From NCBI RefSeq assembly GCF_029522115.1, contig NZ_JAKWFK010000002.1, positions 310,001-374,000 on the forward strand: a stretch of 64,000 bases of DNA, read 5' to 3'. Origin of the DNA: Trinickia sp. Y13 (lineage in GTDB: Bacteria; Pseudomonadota; Gammaproteobacteria; Burkholderiales; Burkholderiaceae). The position numbers and the translations under genes were made by a program. Shown here piece by piece: positions 1 to 9,871 of the stretch. The notes beneath the pieces are model-generated. The model was not told the DNA's origin, did no database searches, and saw nothing but the letters and a program-made list of their open reading frames with translations. Positions within the stretch are counted from its first letter, which is position 1. Each line of letters opens with the position of its first letter.

Positions 1-352
1 GCTGGGGCAGACGCTCGCGGTGGTGACGTCGTCGCCGGCGGCGGCCACGCTCGAACTGCCTAACCGGCAACCGGTCACGGCCGATAACGTCAGCGAGTTG
101 ATGCAGCACACGCTAGGCTTCCCGCTGCCGGTCGAGGGGTTGCGCTATTGGCTCGCCTCTTCGCCCGCGCCAAGCTCTCGCGCGAAGACGGTCGTCGATC
201 CCGAGCAAACCTCGCATATGAAGGAAATCGACCAGGAGGGTTGGACCATCCAATACCTAGCCTACGCCGATGCGCCCGCTTCGGGCGTCAAGCGCCTCGA
301 TTTGACGCGGCAGAACCCGCCGCTAGACATCAAGCTCGTGCTCGATCGCTGA
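1..352 (+). CDS. lolB: LolB outer-membrane lipoprotein receptor, C-terminal part (cut by window start)
   Basis: This is the 3' end of an open frame that runs in from the left edge (in frame from base 2) and ends at TGA 350-352. LolB accepts lipoproteins from the periplasmic carrier LolA and inserts them into the outer membrane. The visible part has the LolB-like [13 protein letters not shown] segment followed by a polar, beta-rich C-terminus. The signal peptide and lipobox lie outside the window. Its position directly upstream of ispE is the usual arrangement in Burkholderia and neighbouring betaproteobacteria, which supports the call. Confidence is limited only by the truncation. Confidence 0.85.
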   Translation, partial: LGQTLAVVTSSPAAATLELPNRQPVTADNVSELMQHTLGFPLPVEGLRYWLASSPAPSSRAKTVVDPEQTSHMKEIDQEGWTIQYLAYADAPASGVKRLDLTRQNPPLDIKLVLDR

Positions 353-384
353 CCGCGCGCTTTCCGTCCCGCACCGCTTTCCAC

Positions 385-1266
385 ATGATCGAAACGACCG
401 ATTCGCTGCGCGAGTGTCCGGCGCCAGCCAAGCTCAATTTGTTCTTGCACGTGACGGGCCGCCGGCCCGACGGCTATCACACGCTACAGACCGCATTCCA
501 GTTGATCGATTGGGGCGACGTCCTGCATTTCACGCTGCGCGAGGATGGTCTCGTGCGTCGCAAGACCGATGTCCCCGGAGTCCCGGAAGCAAGCGACCTG
601 GTCGTGCGTGCGGCCGAGCTGCTCAAGCGGCACTCGGGCACGACGCTCGGGGTCGACATCGAAATCGAAAAACGCTTGCCGATGGGCGCGGGGCTCGGCG
701 GCGGCAGCTCCGATGCGGCCACGACCCTGCTTGCGCTCAATCGGCTGTGGAAGCTGAATCTTGCTCGCGACGTGCTGCAAGAATTGGGGCTGCGGCTCGG
801 GGCCGACGTGCCCTTCTTCGTCTTCGGCAAAAACGCGTTCGCGGAGGGTGTCGGCGAAGCGCTCGAGGCTGTACAATTGCCGCCTCGCTGGTTCCTTGTA
901 GTCACCCCGAAGGCGCATGTGCCGACGGCAGCGATTTTTTCCGACAAGTCGTTGACAAGAGATTCCGAAGCCGTCACAATTACGGACTTTCTTGCACAGC
1001 AAAGCTGCAGCGCAAGATGGCCGGAAAGCTTCGGCCGGAATGACATGCAGCCTGTTGTCGTGGGAAAATACGCGGAAGTCGCGCAGGTGCTCGAATGGTT
1101 TGAAGCCATTGCGCCAGCGCGGATGACCGGATCGGGCTCAAGCGTGTTTGCCGCGTTCCGGAGCATCGGCGAAGCGAAAGCGGCGCAAGCGCAACTGCCA
1201 GCAGATTGGGCGAGCGCTGTGGCATCGAGTTTGGATACGCATCCACTTTTCGCGTTCGCGTCATAG
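385..1266 (+). CDS. ispE: 4-diphosphocytidyl-2-C-methyl-D-erythritol kinase
   Basis: IspE phosphorylates CDP-ME at the 2-hydroxyl with ATP, the fourth step of the MEP (non-mevalonate) isoprenoid pathway in the cytoplasm. The 293-residue protein starts [19 protein letters not shown] near residue 13, has the GHMP-kinase glycine-rich ATP loop [14 protein letters not shown] at about residues 98-111, and the C-terminal GHMP motif [12 protein letters not shown]. The start at ATG 385 was chosen because an upstream in-frame extension would run into lolB and matches no family sequence. It lies 32 bases after lolB and just before tRNA-Gln and prs, suggesting one transcription unit. Confidence 0.96.
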   Translation: MIETTDSLRECPAPAKLNLFLHVTGRRPDGYHTLQTAFQLIDWGDVLHFTLREDGLVRRKTDVPGVPEASDLVVRAAELLKRHSGTTLGVDIEIEKRLPMGAGLGGGSSDAATTLLALNRLWKLNLARDVLQELGLRLGADVPFFVFGKNAFAEGVGEALEAVQLPPRWFLVVTPKAHVPTAAIFSDKSLTRDSEAVTITDFLAQQSCSARWPESFGRNDMQPVVVGKYAEVAQVLEWFEAIAPARMTGSGSSVFAAFRSIGEAKAAQAQLPADWASAVASSLDTHPLFAFAS

Positions 1267-1319
1267 GTTTTGCATCGTCGGGGCTGTCCCGCAGGCCCGA
1301 CGAAGCTCAGAGTCAGTGT

Positions 1320-1396
1320 AGGGGAGTCGCCAAGTTGGTCAAGGCACCGGATTTTGATTCCGGCATGCGAGGGTTCGAGTCCTTCCTCCCCTGCCA
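1320..1396 (+). tRNA. tRNA-Gln (anticodon TTG)
   Basis: The 77-base gene folds as a cloverleaf. The acceptor arm AGGGGAG pairs with CTCCCCT, the anticodon stem CCGGA/TCCGG encloses loop TTTTGAT with anticodon TTG, and the T-arm carries GGTTCGAGTCC. Discriminator G and an encoded CCA end the gene at 1396. It lies between ispE and prs on the same strand, a conserved betaproteobacterial arrangement, and is probably processed from the shared transcript. Confidence 0.97.
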
Positions 1397-1435
1397 AACA
1401 TTCCCGCAGTTCCCGCCTCCAGCAGCAGGTGCATG

Positions 1436-2392
1436 ATGAGCAGCCATGACGGCCTGATGGTTTTTACTGGCAACGCAAATCCGGCGCTTGCACAGGAAGT
1501 CGTCAAAATCCTCGGCATCCCCCTCGGCAAAGCAATGGTCAGCCGTTTTTCCGACGGCGAGATCCAAGTCGAGATTCAAGAGAACGTGCGTGGCAAGGAC
1601 GTGTTCGTCCTTCAATCGACGTGCGCGCCGACGAACGACAACCTGATGGAATTGATGATCATGGTCGATGCGCTCAAACGCGCGTCTGCAGGCCGGATCA
1701 CCGCAGCCATCCCCTACTTCGGCTATGCCCGCCAAGATCGGCGCCCGCGTTCGGCGCGCGTCGCGATCTCGGCGAAGGTCATCGCCAACATGCTGGAAAT
1801 CGCCGGCGTCGAGCGGATCATCACGATGGATCTGCACGCCGATCAAATCCAGGGCTTCTTCGATATCCCCGTCGACAACATCTACGCTACGCCTGTGCTG
1901 CTCGGCGATCTGCGCAAGCAGAACTACGAGAATCTGCTGGTGGTGTCGCCCGATGTCGGCGGCGTGGTTCGCGCTCGCGCGCTCGCCAAGCAGTTGAACT
2001 GCGATCTGGCCATCATCGACAAGCGGCGCCCCAAGGCGAACGTCGCCGAAGTGATGAACATCATCGGTGAAGTCGAAGGCCGCACCTGCGTGATCATGGA
2101 CGACATGGTCGACACCGCCGGCACGCTGTGCAAGGCTGCCCAAGTGCTCAAAGAGCGTGGAGCGAAACAAGTCGTCGCCTACGCCACCCACCCGGTGCTG
2201 TCCGGCGGCGCCGCGGAACGCATCACGAACTCGTCGCTCGATGAACTCGTCGTCACGGATACGATTCCGCTGAGCGAGGAAGCGCGCGTGTGTGCAAAGA
2301 TCCGTTCGCTTTCGTGCGCGGGGCTGCTCGCCGAAACGTTCTCGCGCATCCGGCGCGGCGATTCGGTGATGTCGCTGTTCGCGGAAAGCTGA
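1436..2392 (+). CDS. prs: Ribose-phosphate pyrophosphokinase (PRPP synthetase)
   Basis: Prs makes phosphoribosyl pyrophosphate from ribose 5-phosphate and ATP, feeding purine, pyrimidine, histidine, tryptophan and NAD synthesis. The 318-residue length is typical of the bacterial class I enzyme. Visible landmarks are the flexible-loop and cation region [17 protein letters not shown] at about 131-147 and the PRPP-binding loop DDMVDTAGT near 221-229. Two adjacent ATG codons exist (1433 and 1436). I chose 1436 because an AGCAGG stretch sits about six bases upstream and the family starts MSSHDGL. It follows tRNA-Gln by 39 bases. Confidence 0.97.
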   Translation: MSSHDGLMVFTGNANPALAQEVVKILGIPLGKAMVSRFSDGEIQVEIQENVRGKDVFVLQSTCAPTNDNLMELMIMVDALKRASAGRITAAIPYFGYARQDRRPRSARVAISAKVIANMLEIAGVERIITMDLHADQIQGFFDIPVDNIYATPVLLGDLRKQNYENLLVVSPDVGGVVRARALAKQLNCDLAIIDKRRPKANVAEVMNIIGEVEGRTCVIMDDMVDTAGTLCKAAQVLKERGAKQVVAYATHPVLSGGAAERITNSSLDELVVTDTIPLSEEARVCAKIRSLSCAGLLAETFSRIRRGDSVMSLFAES

Positions 2393-2565
2393 GCCTATCG
2401 AATACGCTGAAGTCGCGGCACTATGCATGCGGCTTTGGCACCTTGGCGCGCTTCGGTCGACGAAACGCGCCGTTTTTGTGTGGGGCCTGACGTGTTGCAC
2501 CGTTCGGTAGCGGCATGGAAGGCGCCTTATCACTGCCTGGTCGCGGGCAGCTATGGAGATTGAAC

Positions 2566-3177
2566 ATGAAAGTCGTCGCTTTCGAGCGCAACCTGCAAGG
2601 TACGGGTGCGAGCCGCCGCCTGCGCAACTCCGGCAAGACGCCGGGGATCGTGTATGGCGCAGCCGTTGAACCCCAACTGATCGAACTCGATCACAACGCG
2701 CTGTGGCATGCGCTGAAGAAAGAAGCCTTCCACTCGTCGATCCTCGACCTCGAAGTGGCCGGCAAGTCGCAACCCGTGCTGCTGCGTGACGTGCAATACC
2801 ATCCGTTCCGCCAGCTCGTGCTGCACGTCGACTTCCAACGCGTCGACCCGAACAAGAAGCTGCACACGAAGGTGCCGGTTCACTTCATGAACCAAGAAAC
2901 GAACCCCGCCGTGAAGCTTGGCGGCGCGATCATTTCGCACGTCGTGACGGAAGTGGAAATCGAGTGCCTGCCGGCCGACCTGCCCGAATTCGTCGAGCTC
3001 GACCTCGCGAAGGTGGAAGCTGGCCAATCGCTGCACGCTAAGGACATCGCATTGCCGAAGGGCGTCTCGCTCGTCGCGCACATCGAAAGCGAAAACCCCG
3101 TGATCGCTTCGGCTGCGGTACCGGCCGGCGCGACTGCGGCTGAAGCCGCTGCGGAAGGCGAAACGCCGGCCGCGTAA
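2566..3177 (+). CDS. rplY: 50S ribosomal protein L25 / general stress protein Ctc
   Basis: L25 binds 5S rRNA in the large ribosomal subunit; this long form is the Ctc type with an extra C-terminal domain. The 203-residue product has the N-terminal L25 barrel (about residues 1-95, including [20 protein letters not shown]) and the TL5/Ctc beta domain (about 100-185), ending in an Ala/Glu-rich tail. The start ATG 2566 follows a GGAG motif about eight bases upstream; upstream in-frame codons lack such a site. It is separated from prs by 173 bases without a gene and followed by an intrinsic terminator. Confidence 0.96.
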   Translation: MKVVAFERNLQGTGASRRLRNSGKTPGIVYGAAVEPQLIELDHNALWHALKKEAFHSSILDLEVAGKSQPVLLRDVQYHPFRQLVLHVDFQRVDPNKKLHTKVPVHFMNQETNPAVKLGGAIISHVVTEVEIECLPADLPEFVELDLAKVEAGQSLHAKDIALPKGVSLVAHIESENPVIASAAVPAGATAAEAAAEGETPAA

Positions 3178-3229
3178 GCGCTCTTTCGCGCCTATCCTCT
3201 CGATCCGTTTCAATGGAACGGACGACGTG

Positions 3230-3261
3230 ACCCGCCGCGGCTTACCCGGCGGGTTTTTTTT
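3230..3261 (+). terminator. Intrinsic terminator after rplY
   Basis: An 8-bp stem ACCCGCCG (3230-3237) / CGGCGGGT (3247-3254) with a 9-base loop is followed by an uninterrupted T run to 3261. It ends the prs-rplY unit before pth. Confidence 0.92.
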
Positions 3262-3309
3262 CGCCATGGATCCTACCTCGTACACAAGCCGGCTAGCCGG
3301 CATAACAGC

Positions 3310-3909
3310 ATGATCAAGCTCATCGTCGGCCTCGGAAACCCGGGCGCGGAATATACGGCAACGCGGCACAACGCCGGCTTTTGGCTCGTCGATCAGCTCG
3401 CGCGCGAAGCGGGAGCCTCGCTACGCGACGAGCGCCGCTTCCATGGCTTGTACGCCAAGGCGCGCCTCCATGGCGAAGAAGTGCATCTGCTCGAGCCGCA
3501 AACCTACATGAACCGGTCGGGGCAATCGGTCGTTGCCGTCGCCCATTTCTTCAAGATCCTGCCAGATGAGATTCTCGTCGCGCACGACGAACTGGACCTG
3601 CCGCCCGGCGCGGTCAAGCTCAAGCTCGGTGGAGGCAGCGGCGGACATAACGGGCTGAAGGACATATCGGCGCATTTGTCCTCGCAGCAGTACTGGCGGC
3701 TTCGCATCGGCATCGGTCATCCGCGCGATTTGATTCCCGAGAGCGCGCGGGCGGGCGCGAAACCCGATGTCGCCAATTTCGTGTTGAAGCCGCCGCGCAA
3801 GGAAGAGCAAAGCGTGATCGATGCGGCCATCGAGCGCTCGCTCGCCGTCATGCCGCACGTCGTGAAGGGCGCGCCCGAGCGCGCGATGATGCAGTTGCAC
3901 AGCAGCTGA
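3310..3909 (+). CDS. pth: Peptidyl-tRNA hydrolase
   Basis: Pth releases tRNA from peptidyl-tRNAs that drop off the ribosome. The 199-residue protein begins [20 protein letters not shown], carrying the substrate-binding Asn10 and catalytic His20, and contains HDELDLPPG near residue 94 and the [12 protein letters not shown] segment. The length matches the family. It starts 49 bases after the rplY terminator, so it probably has its own promoter, although the rplY-pth order is widely conserved. Confidence 0.97.
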   Translation: MIKLIVGLGNPGAEYTATRHNAGFWLVDQLAREAGASLRDERRFHGLYAKARLHGEEVHLLEPQTYMNRSGQSVVAVAHFFKILPDEILVAHDELDLPPGAVKLKLGGGSGGHNGLKDISAHLSSQQYWRLRIGIGHPRDLIPESARAGAKPDVANFVLKPPRKEEQSVIDAAIERSLAVMPHVVKGAPERAMMQLHSS

Positions 3910-3976
3910 GACGCTCCCCGCCAACTTCAAAGCAAGCGCTGCAGTTGCCAGGCCCGCGGCGCAGATCGACGCGACC

Positions 3977-4288
<312 letters not shown>

Positions 4289-4340
4289 CTACGCCTGGCT
4301 TGGCTCCCGCGGCCGGCACAAGCCCTAGCGTCCGTAGGGT

Positions 4341-4847
4341 TCACGGCTGCGACGGCGAGCTTTGCGCCATCTCGGCGACCTTATCCGTGAGCCATTTTTC
4401 CACCGAAGGGAATACGAATTTGCTGACGTCGCCGCCCAATTGCGCGATTTCGCGCACGATCGTGCCCGAGATGAACTGATATTGATCCGACGGCGTCATG
4501 AACATCGTTTCAACGTCGGGCAGCAAATACCGGTTCATGCCCGCCATCTGAAACTCGTACTCGAAATCGGAAACCGCGCGCAAGCCGCGCACGATGACGC
4601 GCGCATTGTTCGCGCGCACGAAATCCTTGAGCAGCCCCTTGAAGCTCATCACCTGCACGTTCGGATAGTGGCCCAGCACTTCCTGCGCGATGTCGAGGCG
4701 CTCCTGCAGCGTGAAGAACGGCTTCTTGTTGCGCGAGTCGGCCACGCCGACGACGAGCGTGTCGAAAATGCTAGACGCGCGCCGAACGAGATCTTCATGG
4801 CCGCGGGTGAGCGGATCGAACGTACCCGGGTACACGGCGACTACCAT
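4341..4847 (-). CDS. coaD: Phosphopantetheine adenylyltransferase
   Basis: CoaD adenylates 4'-phosphopantetheine to dephospho-CoA, the penultimate step of CoA synthesis. The 168-residue protein shows the nucleotidyltransferase signature [12 protein letters not shown] at residues 6-17 and the C-terminal [10 protein letters not shown] motif near 130. The start at 4847 is preceded by AGGAGA a few bases upstream; an in-frame ATG eight codons earlier lacks a site and adds sequence not seen in the family. It lies downstream of rsmD on the same strand, the usual coaD-rsmD pairing. Confidence 0.97.
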   Translation of the reverse strand: MVVAVYPGTFDPLTRGHEDLVRRASSIFDTLVVGVADSRNKKPFFTLQERLDIAQEVLGHYPNVQVMSFKGLLKDFVRANNARVIVRGLRAVSDFEYEFQMAGMNRYLLPDVETMFMTPSDQYQFISGTIVREIAQLGGDVSKFVFPSVEKWLTDKVAEMAQSSPSQP

Positions 4848-4958
4848 CGACCATCTCCTGTCTTCATCCAATTGGGACCCGAACCCGCGCCCACTGCGAC
4901 GCTGCCGCCCGTGACGCGGCTTGATGCGGCCAGCGTCCGTCTCCGTTGAAAACGCGCA

Positions 4959-5576
4959 TTATTCATCATTTTCGCGCTGCAGCAAATGGTAGAACACGGC
5001 GCCGGCCTTCCCCTGCCGCACCATGGTCCAGCCAGCCAATGCCTCGAGCGCATCCAGGTCGAGCGGCTCACCCGATTCGACATACAAATAGCCTTGCTCG
5101 GCCACGAGAGGCGCCGTCGCTTCGAGCGCGCGCGGCAACAGTTCCTCTCCGAACGGTGGATCGAGGAAGACGATGTCGAACGAGCGCGGCGGCAAGCCCG
5201 TCGCGAGCCGCAAGCCATCGGCTTCGACCACCTCTACAGACTGCGCGGCGAGGCGGGTGCGAACATCGCGCAGCTGGCGCGCCGCCTTCGCATTGCGCTC
5301 CACCATCAATACCCGCGCGGCGCCACGCGATGCCGCCTCGAAACCCAATGCGCCCGTGCCGGCGAATAGATCGAGGCAGCGCAAGCCGTCCAGCCGCTGG
5401 CCGAGCCAATTGAACAAGGTCTCGCGCACGCGATCGGGCGTGGGCCGCAAGCCTTCGAGATCGAGCACAGGCAACGGCGTGCGCTTCCAATCTCCGCCGA
5501 TGATGCGAACGGTGTGCGGCTTGCCGCGAGAGGACGTCGCGCTGGACGCGCGCGAGGCGGATGAGGAACGAGGCAT
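4959..5576 (-). CDS. rsmD: 16S rRNA (guanine(966)-N(2))-methyltransferase
   Basis: RsmD uses S-adenosylmethionine to methylate N2 of G966 in 16S rRNA in the 30S particle. The 205-residue protein has the N-terminal RIIGGDWKR and RPTPDRVRETLFNWL motifs, SAM-binding motif DLFAGTGALGFEAASRGA (about 70-87), and catalytic motif DPPF near residue 140. A Ser-rich stretch of about 20 residues precedes the conserved core, so the true start could be a little further in; no clear ribosome site decides it. It is divergent from ftsY and upstream of coaD. Confidence 0.94.
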   Translation of the reverse strand: MPRSSSASRASSATSSRGKPHTVRIIGGDWKRTPLPVLDLEGLRPTPDRVRETLFNWLGQRLDGLRCLDLFAGTGALGFEAASRGAARVLMVERNAKAARQLRDVRTRLAAQSVEVVEADGLRLATGLPPRSFDIVFLDPPFGEELLPRALEATAPLVAEQGYLYVESGEPLDLDALEALAGWTMVRQGKAGAVFYHLLQRENDE

Positions 5577-5812
5577 GCAAATGAATACGATTGACGGGAG
5601 GATGGCACCCGAACGGCAATGCCCGCTCGGGCGCGACGGCCAACGTTACCACAGCCGCCACGGCACGGGCGAGGAGCGCGGGCGCGCGCCTGGTAAAATG
5701 CGCGTTTCGAGCGCATTGCCGCATTGCCGGTCCACCGCGGCGCATGCGCGGCCGCGCGCCATCATCTATTGCCGCCGCAGGCAGCTCGCCTCGGCACCGA
5801 TCACGGCACACC

Positions 5813-7108
5813 ATGTTCAGCTTTTTCAAACGATTCAAGGGCGGCAAAGCCGCCGATACGCCGCAGGACACGCAAGCAGACGAAGCCCCGGCAGCACCGG
5901 CGGTTGCGCCAGTCGTCTCGCCAACCCAAGCGCCCACGTCCCCCGTCGCGCCGGCCGCTTCCGCTGCGCCGCCCGCTGCATCGGCCGCGCCCGCCGAGTC
6001 CATTGCCCCCGCCGCGTCGGCCCCGCCGCCGGCGGTCACGCCCGCCCCGGCGAGCGCCGCGGTTGCCGCGCCGCCCCGGCCTGCGCCCGAACCGTTCGCT
6101 AGCGGCAACGCCCCGGGCGCTTCGGCCTCGGCCACCGCCATCGAACCTACGGGGGTCAACGAGATCGAGACCGAGGAAATCGTGCCGCCCCCGCTCGTCG
6201 AACCCGCGCAAAAGCAATCGTGGCTCGCGCGGCTGCGCACGGGACTATCGAAGACGAGCGCCGGGCTGACCGGCATCTTCGTGCGCACGAAGATCGACGA
6301 CGAGCTCTACGAGGAGCTGGAAACGGCGTTGCTGATGGCCGATGCCGGGGTCGAGGCGACGGAGTTCTTGCTCGCCGCATTGCACGAAAAGGTACGCACG
6401 CAGCGATTAACCGATCCGCAGCAGGTCAAGGCGGCGCTGCGCGCGTTGATCGTCGATCTGCTCAAGCCGCTCGAGCGATCGCTGGTGCTAGGCCGAGCAC
6501 AACCGCTCGTGATGATGATCGCGGGCGTCAATGGCGCGGGTAAAACCACGAGCATCGGCAAACTCGCCAAGCATCTGCAACGTTTCGATCAGTCGGTGCT
6601 GCTTGCCGCCGGAGACACGTTCCGCGCCGCCGCCCGCGAGCAACTCGCGATTTGGGGCGAGCGCAACAACGTGACCGTCGTGGCGCAGGAAAGCGGCGAT
6701 CCGGCCGCCGTCATCTTCGATGCGGTTAGCGCGGCGCGAGCCCGCAAGATCGACGTCGTCATGGCGGATACGGCGGGCCGCCTGCCCACGCAGTTGCACC
6801 TCATGGAAGAGCTGCGCAAGGTCAAGCGCGTGATCGGCAAGGCCTTCGAAGGGGCGCCGCACGAAGTGTTGCTCGTCATCGATGCGAACACGGGCCAAAA
6901 CGCGCTGGCGCAGGTCAAAGCATTCGACGATGCGCTCTCGCTGACGGGCCTGATCGTCACGAAGCTCGACGGCACCGCCAAAGGCGGGATCTTGGCGGCC
7001 ATCGCGCGCCAGCGTCCCGTCCCGGTCTACTTCATCGGCGTCGGGGAAAAGGTCGAAGACTTGCAGCCGTTCAACGCGGAGGAATTCGCCGACGCGCTGC
7101 TCGGCTAA
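5813..7108 (+). CDS. ftsY: Signal recognition particle receptor FtsY
   Basis: FtsY is the membrane-associated SRP receptor GTPase that docks Ffh-ribosome complexes at the translocon. The 431-residue protein starts MFSFFKRFKGG, a basic membrane-targeting N-terminus, followed by a long Ala/Pro-rich acidic A-domain to about residue 130. The NG domain then carries G1 GVNGAGKTT (about 238), DTFRAAAREQL, G3 DTAGRLPTQ (about 318) and G4 TKLDGTAKGG (about 382). The start at ATG 5813 is set by the conserved N-terminus; the frame stays open upstream but is not conserved. It is transcribed away from rsmD. Confidence 0.96.
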   Translation: MFSFFKRFKGGKAADTPQDTQADEAPAAPAVAPVVSPTQAPTSPVAPAASAAPPAASAAPAESIAPAASAPPPAVTPAPASAAVAAPPRPAPEPFASGNAPGASASATAIEPTGVNEIETEEIVPPPLVEPAQKQSWLARLRTGLSKTSAGLTGIFVRTKIDDELYEELETALLMADAGVEATEFLLAALHEKVRTQRLTDPQQVKAALRALIVDLLKPLERSLVLGRAQPLVMMIAGVNGAGKTTSIGKLAKHLQRFDQSVLLAAGDTFRAAAREQLAIWGERNNVTVVAQESGDPAAVIFDAVSAARARKIDVVMADTAGRLPTQLHLMEELRKVKRVIGKAFEGAPHEVLLVIDANTGQNALAQVKAFDDALSLTGLIVTKLDGTAKGGILAAIARQRPVPVYFIGVGEKVEDLQPFNAEEFADALLG

Positions 7109-7186
7109 CGGCAGCCGCCCAACCATCCGCCATGCGCGCGCTTCGCGGCCCAAACGCGCGCAAGCTTTCCGTTACTCGTCAGGCAC

Positions 7187-7831
7187 CTACTCGGCATCGG
7201 GCTGTTCGCTAGGCGCCGCGCGCGCGAACGCCTCGTGCCGGCTGGCTTCGTCGTAGATGCGTTGAATCGTCGGAAACGGTTGCATATCCACGCTGAAGCG
7301 GATTGCGTTGAACACCTGGGGCACGAGCGCGAGGTCCGCCATCGTCGGCGTATCGCCGAAAACGAACTTGCCGGTTCGCGCGTCCGACGCGAGCTCCGCC
7401 TCGATCGCCGTAAAACCGTTCTCGACCCAATGCTTGTACCAAGCGTCTTTCGCATCGTCCGTGACGCCGAGCTCGTGCTTCAGATACTTGAGCACCCGCA
7501 GGTTGTTCAGCGGATGGATTTCGCACGCGACTTGCAGCGCGATGCCTCTCACGTGCGCCCGATCGGCGGGTGCGCTCGGCAGTAGCGGCGGATTGGGGTG
7601 CACCTCTTCGAGATACTCGATGATGGCGAGCGACTGCCGCAGCACCGTGTCGCCGTCGACGAGCGAGGGCACGATGCCGTCGGGGCAGATGCGCCGATAC
7701 TCGGCGCTCAGTTGCTCACCACCGCCGCGCAAGAGGTGCACGCTGGCATATTCATAGGGCAGGCCCTTCAAATTGAGCGCAATGCGCACGCGATAGGCCG
7801 CCGAACTGCGGAAATAGCTATAAAGTTTCAT
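7187..7831 (-). CDS. Zeta-class GST: maleylacetoacetate / maleylpyruvate isomerase
   Basis: This glutathione-dependent cis-trans isomerase belongs to the tyrosine/homogentisate or gentisate ring-cleavage routes. The 214-residue protein begins MKLYSYFRSSAAYRVRIALNLKG, the zeta-GST signature with the catalytic Ser-Ser-Ala segment near residues 9-11, and has the C-terminal alpha domain including FVFGDTPTMADLALVPQ. It lies 31 bases downstream of a fumarylacetoacetase-family hydrolase on the same strand, so the pair converts maleyl- to fumaryl-substrate and then hydrolyses it. Sequence alone does not separate maleylacetoacetate (maiA) from maleylpyruvate (nagL-type) specificity. Confidence 0.9.
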   Translation of the reverse strand: MKLYSYFRSSAAYRVRIALNLKGLPYEYASVHLLRGGGEQLSAEYRRICPDGIVPSLVDGDTVLRQSLAIIEYLEEVHPNPPLLPSAPADRAHVRGIALQVACEIHPLNNLRVLKYLKHELGVTDDAKDAWYKHWVENGFTAIEAELASDARTGKFVFGDTPTMADLALVPQVFNAIRFSVDMQPFPTIQRIYDEASRHEAFARAAPSEQPDAE

Positions 7832-7862
7832 CGAGTGTCCCCCTCCCAAAACGCGCGGATTG

Positions 7863-8579
7863 TCACACCACGCGCACATTCAATTCCCCCAGCCCTTGCA
7901 CGGAACCCGTCAACAAATCGCCGCGCACAACGGGGCCGACGCCTTCGGGCGTGCCGGTGAATACCAGATCCCCGGGGCGAAGCTCGAACAGCGTCGATAA
8001 ATACGCGATCGTCTCGGCCGTGGACCAAATCAACTGCGATACGTCGGAGCACTGTTTCTCGACGCCATTGACCGCCAGTCGAATCGCGCCTTGCTCGATA
8101 TGGCCGACGCGCGATACCGGGTGAATCGGGCCGAGCGGCGCCGAATGATCGAAGCCTTTCGCACCGTCCCAAGGACGGCCCATTTTCTTCGCCTCGGCTT
8201 GCAGATCGCGGCGGGTCATGTCGAGACCCAACGCATAGCCGTAGACGTGATCGAGCGCGCGATCCACCTCGATATCGCGCCCCGCCCGCCCGATTGCGAC
8301 GACGAGCTCGATCTCGTGATGCACGTCGTTCGTGCGCGACGGATACGGGAATTCGCCGGTCGAGCCGAGCGCGACATACACGATTGCGTCGGCCGGTTTG
8401 GCAAAGAAAAACGGCGGCTCTCGATCGGGATCATGGCCCATTTCCCGAGCATGGGCCGCATAATTGCGGCCGACGCAGTAGATGCGGCGAACCGGAAAGC
8501 GCTCGCGCGCACTCGCGACGCCGGCGCTTTCCGCAATCGGCACCGCGACGATGGGGGCCGGGGCAAACACATACTCCAT
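7863..8579 (-). CDS. Fumarylacetoacetate hydrolase family protein (fumarylpyruvate hydrolase-like)
   Basis: A 238-residue member of the short FAH fold, which hydrolyses a carbon-carbon bond in beta-diketo acids using a divalent metal. It shows CVGRNYAAHAREMG (about 37-50), the metal-ligand segment NDVHHEIELVVAIG, GLDMTRRDLQ, and the C-terminal FTGTPEGVGPV loop. The short length and motif pattern resemble fumarylpyruvate hydrolase (NagK) more than the about 420-residue FahA, which favours a gentisate-type role with the neighbouring isomerase; that is inference. ATG 8579 is preceded by AAGGAGA, which decides the start over one 20 codons upstream. Confidence 0.9.
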   Translation of the reverse strand: MEYVFAPAPIVAVPIAESAGVASARERFPVRRIYCVGRNYAAHAREMGHDPDREPPFFFAKPADAIVYVALGSTGEFPYPSRTNDVHHEIELVVAIGRAGRDIEVDRALDHVYGYALGLDMTRRDLQAEAKKMGRPWDGAKGFDHSAPLGPIHPVSRVGHIEQGAIRLAVNGVEKQCSDVSQLIWSTAETIAYLSTLFELRPGDLVFTGTPEGVGPVVRGDLLTGSVQGLGELNVRVV

Positions 8580-8774
8580 CGCTTTCTCCTTCGGATTCGA
8601 TGGGCGCCGCGCGCGTAGGGTCCGCACGGCCGAAAGCATCGAGTGTAGCGCGGGCGCACCGGCGACGCCGCGCGGCTCGACATCTCGCGGCTTGCCAGAT
8701 GGGAACGAATGCGGTACTCGTTAAACTTCGCCAATCTTTTCTTCGCAGAGCACCGACTCTCGTCCCCGCGCGCC

Positions 8775-9746
8775 ATGACCGAACCCATTCTCGCCGAACC
8801 GTTTCCCTGCGCCCGCTTCATCAAGGAAATCGGGCGCGGCCCGCACGGCGCCCGCGCGCTATCGTCCGAAGACACCTTTGCGCTCTACGGCGCGATGCTC
8901 GACGGCCGCGTCTCCGACCTCGAACTCGGCGCGGTATTGCTCGCTTACCGCCTCAAAGGGGAGACGGCCGACGAACTCGCCGCCATGCTCGCGGCGGCCC
9001 AGGCGTCGATGATGCCGGTGCGCGCACTCGGCGCCGTCTCGATCCCGAGCTACAACGGCGCACGTAAGCAACCGAACCTCGTGCCGCTGCTTGCGCTGCT
9101 GCTGGCGCGCGAGGGGGTGCCGACGCTCGTGCACGGCGTCACGGAAGATCCGGGCCGCGTGACGAGCGCCGAAATCTTCGCGTGCCTGGGGATCGAGGCG
9201 GCCGCCTCGCACGATGCGATCGAAGCGGCGCTAGCCGAGCGCCGGTTGGCGTTTGCGCCCGTGGACGTGCTCGCGCCCAAGCTCGCGCGCCTGCTCGCTT
9301 TGCGGCGTGTCATGGGCGTGCGCAACTCGACCCACACGCTGGTGAAGATCCTTCAGCCGTTCTCGCCTGCCGGCTTGCGGCTCGTCAATTACACGCATCC
9401 GGCTTACCGCGACAGCTTGGCCGCCCTCTTCCTCGGTCACCCGGAAGTCGCCCGCGGCGGCGCGCTGCTCGCGCGGGGCACCGAGGGCGAAGCCGTCGCG
9501 GACACACGCCGTCAAGTGCAGATCGACTGGCTGCACGACGGGTTGGCCCAAACCCTCGTCACGCCCGAGCGCAGCTCGCCCGACGAAGCCGAGCCCGAAT
9601 TGCCCGCCGCTCGCGACGCGGAAACGACGGCGCGCTGGATCGAATCCGTGCTGCGCGGCGACGCCGCCGTGCCGCCAACACTGGCCCGTCAGGTCAAGAT
9701 CATCGTCGACATCGCGCGCGCGAACGAGGGCACGGCCAACCCCTGA
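8775..9746 (+). CDS. ybiB: YbiB family protein (TrpD-like DNA-binding protein)
   Basis: YbiB proteins share the anthranilate phosphoribosyltransferase (TrpD) fold but lack its catalytic function and bind nucleic acid; the E. coli homologue belongs to the LexA regulon. The 323-residue protein has the N-terminal helical domain (KEIGRGPHGARALS, then YRLKGETADELAAML) and a nucleoside-phosphorylase-type core with THTLVKILQPF, resembling but not matching the TrpD signature. ATG 8775 fits the family start; an ATG 22 codons earlier gives a non-conserved extension. No trp genes are nearby, which argues against true TrpD. It is divergent from the FAH gene. Confidence 0.85.
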   Translation: MTEPILAEPFPCARFIKEIGRGPHGARALSSEDTFALYGAMLDGRVSDLELGAVLLAYRLKGETADELAAMLAAAQASMMPVRALGAVSIPSYNGARKQPNLVPLLALLLAREGVPTLVHGVTEDPGRVTSAEIFACLGIEAAASHDAIEAALAERRLAFAPVDVLAPKLARLLALRRVMGVRNSTHTLVKILQPFSPAGLRLVNYTHPAYRDSLAALFLGHPEVARGGALLARGTEGEAVADTRRQVQIDWLHDGLAQTLVTPERSSPDEAEPELPAARDAETTARWIESVLRGDAAVPPTLARQVKIIVDIARANEGTANP

Positions 9747-9759
9747 CGCACCGGCACTG

Positions 9760-9789
9760 TTGACAGCGTGCAGCGCGCTGTCATACAGT
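9760..9789 (+). promoter_or_regulatory. Sigma-70 promoter of the leuA leader
   Basis: TTGACA (9760-9765), an 18-base spacer and TACAGT (9784-9789). The predicted start near 9796 is almost at the ATG of the leader peptide (9797), so the leader would be leaderless or nearly so. Confidence 0.7.
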
Positions 9790-9796
9790 GCGGCTC

Positions 9797-9871
9797 ATGC
9801 GTTCAATCCTGAACTCCCTCCGAATTACCTCCGGCCGCCTAGCGCGGCCCCTATCGCTACGACTAGCGTAA
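9797..9871 (+). CDS. Putative leucine leader peptide upstream of leuA
   Basis: A 24-codon open frame, ATG 9797 to TAA 9869-9871, starts at or next to the predicted transcription start. Six of its residues are leucine, and the last four leucines (9839, 9851, 9857, 9863) are all CTA, the rarest leucine codon in high-GC Burkholderia. The peptide ends RPLSLRLA. The CTA cluster lies inside one arm of a 9-bp inverted repeat. Leucine-rich leaders that sense charged tRNA-Leu are a known way of controlling leu genes. The frame is too short for similarity tests, so the call rests on codon content, promoter position and location ahead of leuA. Confidence 0.7.
   Translation: MRSILNSLRITSGRLARPLSLRLA

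Noticed and set aside
8775-9746. trpD (anthranilate phosphoribosyltransferase)
   Set aside because: The fold is shared, but the catalytic motifs are not conserved and no trp genes are nearby; YbiB is the better match.
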